Positions 58,328-64,000 of a DNA stretch of 64,000 nucleotides are shown here, piece by piece (positions within the stretch are counted from its first letter, which is position 1; every line of letters starts with the position of its first letter). Origin of the DNA: an uncultured Lachnospiraceae bacterium (GTDB taxonomy: Bacteria > Bacillota > Clostridia > Lachnospirales > Lachnospiraceae). Position numbers and translations under genes: made by a program. The notes below the pieces were generated by a model. It was given only the letters and a program-made list of their open reading frames with translations. It was not told the origin of the DNA and did not search any database. The stretch lies in NCBI GenBank assembly GCA_910585995.1, contig CAJUGG010000094.1:17615-81614 (forward strand), written 5' to 3'.

Positions 58328-58774
58328 ATGACAATAGAGACAGATTACGGTACGGTAGACTACGAAGAAGAGAATCTGATTACATTTTCCGACGGACTCT
58401 TTGGTTTTCCGGATTTAAAACGCTATCTTTTCCTGAGCCTGAATGAAGAAGATGATTCCATGCTCGTCATGTTGTCTGTGGACGAATGTAAAGTTGGGTT
58501 TGTACTGATCAATCCCTTTTTCCTCTGCCCGGACTACGATCCTGTATTGACACAGGAAGAATTAGCCTGCCTGCAAGCGAAAGAGAGCGGTGAACTCTCC
58601 TATTACGCAATCTGTGTAGTACGCGACAACTATCTGGAGAATACAGTCAATCTGAAGTGTCCCCTGGTGATCAACCCGGAAACGCGCAATGGCATCCAGG
58701 TGATCTTGGAAAACTCCTCTTATGGATGTCGCCATGAACTAGGATCTTTTCCAACTATAACCGGCGGGGAGTAA
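58328..58774 (+). CDS. fliW: Flagellar assembly factor FliW
   Basis: A 148-aa protein. Motifs are LITFSDGLFGFPDLKRYLFL, VGFVLINPFFLCPDYDP and NLKCPLVINPETRNGIQVIL. FliW binds flagellin and, when released, CsrA, coupling filament growth to flagellin translation. It is followed 4 bases later by csrA. The ATG at 58328 follows AGGAG; the longer frame overlapping the previous gene is rejected. Confidence 0.95.
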   Translation: MTIETDYGTVDYEEENLITFSDGLFGFPDLKRYLFLSLNEEDDSMLVMLSVDECKVGFVLINPFFLCPDYDPVLTQEELACLQAKESGELSYYAICVVRDNYLENTVNLKCPLVINPETRNGIQVILENSSYGCRHELGSFPTITGGE

Positions 58775-58778
58775 TATT

Positions 58779-59042
58779 ATGCTGATACTAAGACGCAAAA
58801 AAAATGAAAGCCTTCTCATTGGCGATAATATCCGCATCACCATCATTGAATGTGCCTCCGACGGTGTCCGCATCGCCATCGATGCACCCAAACAGATCTC
58901 CATCCTCCGGGAAGAATTGTCTGAGGTAGAACAGAGCAACAAGACGGCTATGACACCCAATGTCAATTCTGTCTTCCTGCTCCAGTCGATCCTCAAAAAG
59001 CGCAACGATCCCGCAGAAGAACAGGAAGATGGAACAGATTAG
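58779..59042 (+). CDS. csrA: Carbon storage regulator CsrA
   Basis: An 87-aa RNA-binding translational repressor. It begins MLILRRKKNESLLIGDNIRI and has IAIDAPKQISILREEL with the conserved RNA-contacting Arg. A C-terminal extension of about 20 residues after SVFLLQSILKK makes it longer than most. It probably represses flagellin translation and is antagonised by FliW. It is the last gene of the operon; a terminator follows. Confidence 0.95.
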   Translation: MLILRRKKNESLLIGDNIRITIIECASDGVRIAIDAPKQISILREELSEVEQSNKTAMTPNVNSVFLLQSILKKRNDPAEEQEDGTD

Positions 59043-59055
59043 ACTAACCAAATAA

Positions 59056-59087
59056 GAGACCTCACAGAACTGTGTGGTCTCTTTCTT
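59056..59087 (+). terminator. Terminator after csrA
   Basis: GAGACCTCACAG pairs with CTGTGTGGTCTC with one mismatch, around a 2-base turn, followed by TTTCTTA. It closes the flgM-csrA operon. Confidence 0.7.
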
Positions 59088-59096
59088 ATATCCCTT

Positions 59097-60272
59097 TTAT
59101 TTCATCTGTATACTTCTCAGGATCAAGCGGATTCCTCTGGCAATCCAAAAACCTGGCAGCAAAAATGGCAGCTTTTCCACAATGGGATAGATCGAAGCCA
59201 TATAGTGATAGTCCGGAAATACCCATTTCAGCTTCCGCTTGGTCTCCTCCCATCTCTCCTTCCATCTCTCTTTGAACTGCTTGCGCTCTTCCCGCCTCCG
59301 CTCTTTCTCTTCCTCTTTGTGGATGAGTTTTGCAAGTTTCAGCACTTGTTTATCAACTTCTTTGTTGACCATCCCTCTTGTCAGCAGCCGCTCTTCTAAG
59401 ATATCATATTCTGACATCTCCTCTGGAAGATGTTCATAATAGTTATCATTCTTATCTGCAAACCACATATAAGAGATCCGAAGTAGCTTAGCCGCCGGAG
59501 CCTCGATCTGAAATTCTTCCATCCTACGGTTGATGGCATCCATACGGACGCTGTCCCGCCATGCTCTGTGGCAGAGCTGAAGGTCTAACACCTCCCGCAT
59601 CGTCACCTCATCTATAGTATAGCGATAGACCGCAGATGCCATACGAAAGATCAGCTCATCCTCTTTTGAGAGTGCCCGTATGGACTGATAGCCCTCTTTA
59701 ATATGGGCGCTCTCTAAGAGCCTGCGCATGTTTTTCTGATAAACTGCCGTTCGAAAAGGCAGCTTATAGTATAAGACGATGGAGATCCCGGACACCTTCT
59801 GCATCCGTTCTCCATACCCCTCATAGACCAGATCCGTCTCATAGCCCATATCGATCAGATATCCCTTGGCCAGATTATAATTTTCCTCATCCATCAAAAG
59901 CTGGAGGGGAGTGGTATCCGCAGTCTCCTGAATCTGGTACAGCTCCCTCACGGACTCTGAAGCCAACAATGTACAGGAGATCTTTCTCGTATTCAGCCAG
60001 TTCAGCACTTCCTTGACAGACTCCTGATAAGAGCCGCCAAACAACAGTGACTCCTGATAACGTTCAAAAAAACGCGCCTGCCATTTTTCCGGCAATGCCT
60101 CCCGGTATCCAAGAATCCCCAGATACACGATGCTGGTCACCTTGTGATAATCCGCCAGACGGAACATACGCTCCCAATCCAGACGGCTAAAAGACACTTT
60201 CAGATCATCCTGACGAATAATTGATGATACGATCCCCACCAGGGAACGCCCCTCAAACAGAAATTGATTCAT
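59097..60272 (-). CDS. Nucleotidyltransferase-like protein (NTP_transf_5 type), probably inactive
   Basis: A 391-aa protein. The N-terminal half has the pattern of the uncharacterised nucleotidyltransferase family (WERMFRLADYHKVTSIVYLG, the QESVKEVLNWLNTRKISCTL region), but the usual catalytic D-x-D is replaced by LLMDEEN at about residue 127. Residues 290-345 are a Lys/Glu/Arg coiled coil (EEEKERRREERKQFKERWKE). It is the last gene of the fliD operon. Its function is unknown; a role in flagellar or surface modification is a guess from context. Confidence 0.6.
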   Translation of the reverse strand: MNQFLFEGRSLVGIVSSIIRQDDLKVSFSRLDWERMFRLADYHKVTSIVYLGILGYREALPEKWQARFFERYQESLLFGGSYQESVKEVLNWLNTRKISCTLLASESVRELYQIQETADTTPLQLLMDEENYNLAKGYLIDMGYETDLVYEGYGERMQKVSGISIVLYYKLPFRTAVYQKNMRRLLESAHIKEGYQSIRALSKEDELIFRMASAVYRYTIDEVTMREVLDLQLCHRAWRDSVRMDAINRRMEEFQIEAPAAKLLRISYMWFADKNDNYYEHLPEEMSEYDILEERLLTRGMVNKEVDKQVLKLAKLIHKEEEKERRREERKQFKERWKERWEETKRKLKWVFPDYHYMASIYPIVEKLPFLLPGFWIARGIRLILRSIQMK

Positions 60273-60281
60273 AGTTCACTC

Positions 60282-60695
60282 TCACCGGGTCTCGGCTCCG
60301 TAGTAAGATCGTTCTCCTGTCAGCTTCCGATTCAATCGTTGATCGACTGCTCGCAGTTCCTCGATCATCTCCCTGGTTTTCCTCCTGATTTCATAGATCT
60401 TCTCCTCTTCGAGACTCTCACCTTTCATCTCTTCGGGATTGGATACCATAAGGAGGCGCAGCTTATTCTGCGCCTCCCTATCTGTCCCGGCAAGATTCCA
60501 GATCTCGTCTGTACAGTCATCCGCTTTTCCCATCTCATCTGCCCGCATCTGAAGAATCATCCCTGTGGACACTTCATCATTGCGTGATAGTGCATCCTCC
60601 AGTTCCTTTGTGAACTTGCGGATCTCACAGATGAAATTATAACGCCTCTGAAGGAGAATCATTACTTTTGCCACATCCAGCCCTGTCTGTGCCAT
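60282..60695 (-). CDS. Small helical flagellar protein (FliT-like position)
   Basis: A 137-aa all-helical protein (VAKVMILLQRRYNFICEIRK, then RKTREMIEELRAVDQRLNRK). It starts 3 bases after fliS, the usual place of a FliT chaperone for FliD. Sequence similarity is too weak to be sure. It is probably an export chaperone. Confidence 0.65.
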   Translation of the reverse strand: MAQTGLDVAKVMILLQRRYNFICEIRKFTKELEDALSRNDEVSTGMILQMRADEMGKADDCTDEIWNLAGTDREAQNKLRLLMVSNPEEMKGESLEEEKIYEIRRKTREMIEELRAVDQRLNRKLTGERSYYGAETR

Positions 60696-60698
60696 CTC

Positions 60699-61103
60699 TT
60701 ATCCCCTTATCTCTTTCTCTAATACCAGATGCATATCATTGACCTGCTTACTGGCCCCATCAAATCCCTCTCGTAGTTCGGAAAGAATATGGCGGATTCG
60801 CCCGATCTCCTCCTGTCTCCTTTCCCTGCCGGCTTTTACCATGCTGAGATCATAGACGAGGTAGGTATAGATCCTTCTCAAATCGTGGCTGATCGGCTGT
60901 CTCATATCCAGAATATCTGTTAAATAACGAACAATCCGTGATGTCCTTTGCAGGCAGTCATCAAAATCGTCATAATTCTTATCCTTCAATGAAATCTCCG
61001 CCCGTGTGAGGCGCTTGATGGCCTCATCAAATAAGAGCAATAAAAGCTCTGGACCGGACATAGAATAAATACTTTTTTCCTTGTACTGACTGTATCCGTT
61101 CAT
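60699..61103 (-). CDS. fliS: Flagellin export chaperone FliS
   Basis: A 134-aa four-helix protein with the family pattern YSMSGPELLLLLFDEAIKRL, then EISLKDKNYDDFDDCLQRTS and YLTDILDMRQPISHDLRRIY. It binds unassembled flagellin and prevents early polymerisation. It lies 32 bases after fliD. Confidence 0.93.
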   Translation of the reverse strand: MNGYSQYKEKSIYSMSGPELLLLLFDEAIKRLTRAEISLKDKNYDDFDDCLQRTSRIVRYLTDILDMRQPISHDLRRIYTYLVYDLSMVKAGRERRQEEIGRIRHILSELREGFDGASKQVNDMHLVLEKEIRG

Positions 61104-61135
61104 CTAATCCCTTTCCTGCATCCAACAATATTATG

Positions 61136-63850
61136 TTAACCTGTGATTTGTGACAGCCAGCTAGACTGCGAGTTCATCTGGCTAATCAAACTCTCCATGG
61201 AGGAGAACTGCTTAATATAGCGATCCTGCTGCGTCTTTAACTTGGACTGCAGCTCTGTGATCCGTTTATTCATCTCTTCAATCTGTTTGTAGATAAAGTT
61301 ATTCGACAGGGTAGAAGGAGCTTTTTCAGAACCTGCTTCCTCCACCAGACGTCCATAAGACCCCCCCATACCATTTGGGTTTCTGCTAGCATAACGGGTT
61401 GCATACGGGGTCAGCGTATCTTCTACGATCTTCGTCAAACCTTTACTCACGGAACCGCCTCCGGTGAAGATATCGGATGCCAGTTGCGGATCACTCTCCA
61501 TCGCTGCGCGGAATTTGGTCTCGTCAAAGATCAGCTTTCCTCCGTCTTTATAATCTTCTGAATAGGTGATGCCGATCTTCTCCAGATCCTGATAATTCAC
61601 ACCGCTGTTCATCAGCTTCACCATCACGCTCTGGATATCACCGCTTAAGTCACGGATAATCGTATCGCTGTAGAGAAGACCCTGCTTTGCCTTATTCTCC
61701 CAGTTCTCGATGGAAGTCTCATCCATCTCCGCCTTCTGCTCCTCTGTCAGCGGTCCATAAGACTTATCCGGGCGGCTGGTAAGCTGTGTATTGACCTCGG
61801 TAGCGAGTTCATTAAAGGCCTCGATAAAGCTCTTAACGCGCTCGGTTACTTTGTCAACGTCGGCTTTGGCAGTGAAAGTAACGGTGTCGGCGGTATTGCC
61901 TACCCATTCCTTTTTCATTACAGTGTTCCCATTTTCATCTTTTATCTCATTTCCGTCTTTATCTGTTTCTGGTACTGTCTCTTTCCACTCTCCGCCAAAT
62001 ACACCAGAGACTGTTACGCTAAGGCCTTCGAGATTAAAGGTGTTAGAAGCACGATTCATGCTTACCGTCACGCCATTACCATAACTGACATCAATAATCG
62101 CATCCTGTCCGTCCGTTTTCTTAGCTCCATTTTTAGGATCTCCGCCAAAAAGCTCTTGTGCTAACGTAGACTCCAGATTAATCTCTCTTCCTTTACCAGT
62201 CTCACTAGACACCAGCATAAACTGACCTGTTGCATCCACATATGTAGCTTTGACTCCTGCTTTAGAATTATTAATCTTAGATAAAATATCGCTGATCGAA
62301 GTATCCTTTGTGATGCCGTCAATCTTAACACCATTGATTACAAGGCCATCTTTATATTTTTCATCAGCCAGATCAATACCAAGAACGTCCTGGCTTAAGG
62401 TTCCTTTTAGATTGACTTTGGTGGAAGCACCAGCACCGACTCCCAAGTTCCATAAAGTAGATCCGCTGCCGCCCGAAATAGATACACTGGAAGTAGCATC
62501 ATTTGTTCTAAACTGCAACGTACCGTCATTACCCAGTTCCGCAATTACATTATCAGTACCAAATGCCTGATTGAGACGAGACTGAAGACCTTCCTGTAAA
62601 ATCTTCATCTTTTCCGGCGCAAGATATTTATCCGTGATTGCACTTTTAATCTCATCTTCTGTAAGTGCAGTTTCAGCAGCATCTGAACCATGCAGCTTTT
62701 TGTTCAATGCCTCAAGATTTATTCCCAGTTTAGTTGCCATTTCTTTTAATTTGTCTCTGTCTGTTTCTTTATCAAGCGCACTTAGTTTATCTTTTGTTTC
62801 CTGGGAAAGACCCTCGCTGTCTTTCGTTATAGCTCTGATTTTATCTGCTTCCGCCTGGGTAAGCATGGTCACATTCTTCTGGCTTCCATTATAGTTAAAC
62901 GTAACGGTTGCATTCGTCAAGCCATCAATTGCATCTCTTCTGGTTACTGCATGGTCAGCAATATTACTTAAATTATTATTATAGTCTTCTAGCTTTATTA
63001 CGCTGCCGCCTTTGCTTGTATCATATCCCAGGCCTTTAAGCGCAGTGGAAGTTAAACTAATCCTATACTCTCCCATGCCATTGCCAATTTCTTTTATACC
63101 CATTTTCCCTGTGGTTTCATCATAGGAAAATTTAATAACTTTACTAATCTCCTCATTATTAACCTTTGCATTAGAATATTTAAGTGCTTCATTAAGCTTA
63201 GTTGCTAACTCTTTAAATTCTGCCGGAGTTGACGCATAATAATAATCACTTATATCTACTGTCTCTGTTGTTCCATCCGCATTTGTTTTTGTATAACTCG
63301 GCGGAAAAACAAATGAATATTTATCAGTCCATTCCGTGGTAGTCGAATTAAAAAGCCCAAAATCCAACGAAGTATTCATCAAATTAGAAGACTCAAACTT
63401 CGTCTGATCCAGGTCATTTAATGTTGTCTTCAGCGTACCATTTCTCGTCTCCGACTGCTGCACCGTCGATGTTGCGAGCTGTCTTACTGCGGAGATCGAT
63501 ACATTATCCAAGAGATCCGAAGTCCCCGTTGCGGTCACGTAGTTCTTGGATTTGTCACTTCCATGTGTCGTAATAATACTCTTCGCAAACAGCGTAGGAT
63601 CTACCAGACTAGAAGGTGAAGTAAAGCTTCCATAGTTATCACTTAACCCGATAATCTTATCGCTAAGGCTTCTGTACGCCTCCTGCTTCCACTGCAATTT
63701 GGTAATATCACCTTTGGCATTGGTGATCTTGGTTGTAGTTCCAAGTGTCATCTGCTCGATGATCTCATCACGGTCAATACCTGACACCATACCTCCAAAA
63801 CCTCTCAGAGAGGTATTCCCCAAACTACTTGTCGATGATACACTTGCCAT
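61136..63850 (-). CDS. fliD: Filament cap protein FliD (hook-associated protein 2)
   Basis: A 904-aa cap protein, far longer than typical FliD (about 450-600). The N-terminus has GFGGMVSGIDRDEIIEQMTL, and the C-terminus has VTERVKSFIEAFNELATEVN and a coiled coil KTQQDRYIKQFSSMESLISQ. The expanded middle (about 61,930-63,400 in DNA) is AT-rich and rich in Asp/Asn/Thr/Lys; it is probably surface exposed. No signal peptide. It starts at the ATG at 63850 with AGGAGAG, and a sigma-28-like promoter lies upstream. Confidence 0.93.
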   Translation of the reverse strand: MASVSSTSSLGNTSLRGFGGMVSGIDRDEIIEQMTLGTTTKITNAKGDITKLQWKQEAYRSLSDKIIGLSDNYGSFTSPSSLVDPTLFAKSIITTHGSDKSKNYVTATGTSDLLDNVSISAVRQLATSTVQQSETRNGTLKTTLNDLDQTKFESSNLMNTSLDFGLFNSTTTEWTDKYSFVFPPSYTKTNADGTTETVDISDYYYASTPAEFKELATKLNEALKYSNAKVNNEEISKVIKFSYDETTGKMGIKEIGNGMGEYRISLTSTALKGLGYDTSKGGSVIKLEDYNNNLSNIADHAVTRRDAIDGLTNATVTFNYNGSQKNVTMLTQAEADKIRAITKDSEGLSQETKDKLSALDKETDRDKLKEMATKLGINLEALNKKLHGSDAAETALTEDEIKSAITDKYLAPEKMKILQEGLQSRLNQAFGTDNVIAELGNDGTLQFRTNDATSSVSISGGSGSTLWNLGVGAGASTKVNLKGTLSQDVLGIDLADEKYKDGLVINGVKIDGITKDTSISDILSKINNSKAGVKATYVDATGQFMLVSSETGKGREINLESTLAQELFGGDPKNGAKKTDGQDAIIDVSYGNGVTVSMNRASNTFNLEGLSVTVSGVFGGEWKETVPETDKDGNEIKDENGNTVMKKEWVGNTADTVTFTAKADVDKVTERVKSFIEAFNELATEVNTQLTSRPDKSYGPLTEEQKAEMDETSIENWENKAKQGLLYSDTIIRDLSGDIQSVMVKLMNSGVNYQDLEKIGITYSEDYKDGGKLIFDETKFRAAMESDPQLASDIFTGGGSVSKGLTKIVEDTLTPYATRYASRNPNGMGGSYGRLVEEAGSEKAPSTLSNNFIYKQIEEMNKRITELQSKLKTQQDRYIKQFSSMESLISQMNSQSSWLSQITG

Positions 63851-63959
63851 ATGCTTCTATCTCTCCTTTCTTCCTATCCACAGTTACTGCTCTTCGCCTG
63901 ATCCTGGCACCGGCAGCAACACTTCCTGCCTTGAAAAATCATTTTTTATCTATACTTAT

Positions 63960-63986
63960 TTATCGACATGATGTATAATAAAGATA
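63960..63986 (-). promoter_or_regulatory. Possible sigma-28-like promoter of the fliD operon
   Basis: On the minus strand: GTCGATAA (63967-63960) with a weak -35 (TATC, 63986-63983) at 15 bases. It lies about 110 bases before fliD. The -35 does not fit well, so confidence is low. Confidence 0.3.
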
Positions 63987-64000
63987 ACACTTGAAAATCA

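Overview
The window looks like a chromosome segment of a motile Gram-positive anaerobe of the Clostridia, most likely Lachnospiraceae. The grounds are: GGAGG-type ribosome sites throughout; flagellar synteny of the Firmicutes type (flgM-flgN-flgK-flgL-yviE-like-fliW-csrA); a rubredoxin/flavodiiron oxygen-defence operon; a class B sortase; AsnA; and no lipopolysaccharide or outer-membrane genes. This assignment is inference; there is no rRNA or tRNA in the window to confirm it.

Layout. 1-2.1 kb: sialic-acid catabolism (SSS transporter, NanA, NanE) behind a clear promoter with an upstream dyad. 2.2-4.4 kb: rubredoxin, a Crp/Fnr regulator and the flavodiiron protein FprA, with a perfect dyad in front. 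4.4-7.1 kb: a small alarmone synthetase, a nitrilase-family hydrolase, a DUF3786 protein and a 65-aa protein. 7.3-11.6 kb: a thiamine operon (thiW-thiM-thiED-thiC) under a TPP riboswitch with its terminator.

11.6-32.0 kb: a divergent island of about 20 kb, the least explained part of the window. Ten minus-strand genes encode an XRE regulator, two Hsp70-like ATPases, a coiled-coil protein with a GrpE-like tail, an apparent third and degenerate Hsp70 relative, two further coiled-coil proteins, a radical-SAM activase, a 1716-aa protein with four AAA+ modules and a C-terminal trypsin-like protease, and an RCC1-like protein. Five plus-strand genes encode a small helical protein, a predicted HEGTH zincin, a VirD4/TraG-like ATPase, an unknown protein and a zinc-ribbon membrane protein. 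The two arms face away from a shared regulatory region with four tandem 20-bp repeats between the promoters. I know of no named system with this gene set.

32-47.5 kb: an MBL-fold protein, a CDF metal exporter, sortase B, a MurL-MurD2-type pair for D-glutamate-containing peptidoglycan precursors, an S1-domain protein, a degenerate M23 protein next to a bactofilin, AsnA, a GreA-type factor, a cytidylyltransferase/oxidoreductase fusion beside a TagF-like glycerophosphotransferase with a propeller tail, and a C39-like peptidase. 47.8-64 kb: flagellar genes on both strands, including a FliD-tail-like protein, PilZ, a transglycosylase, FlhB-C and FliK-like proteins, the flgM-csrA operon and the fliD-fliS operon.

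Two families of non-coding repeats cut across these regions. Family E has four long hairpins (at 7.1, 35.1, 42.2 and 47.6 kb) with a conserved core, outer arms that differ in sequence between copies yet are self-complementary within each copy, and a covarying base pair in the core. Family F has about six shorter elements that lie just upstream of start codons and whose basal stem also covaries. Sigma-28-like promoters with the local form T[TA]A[TA]-N15-GNCGATA[AT] occur before several flagellar genes and, notably, before the C39-like peptidase.
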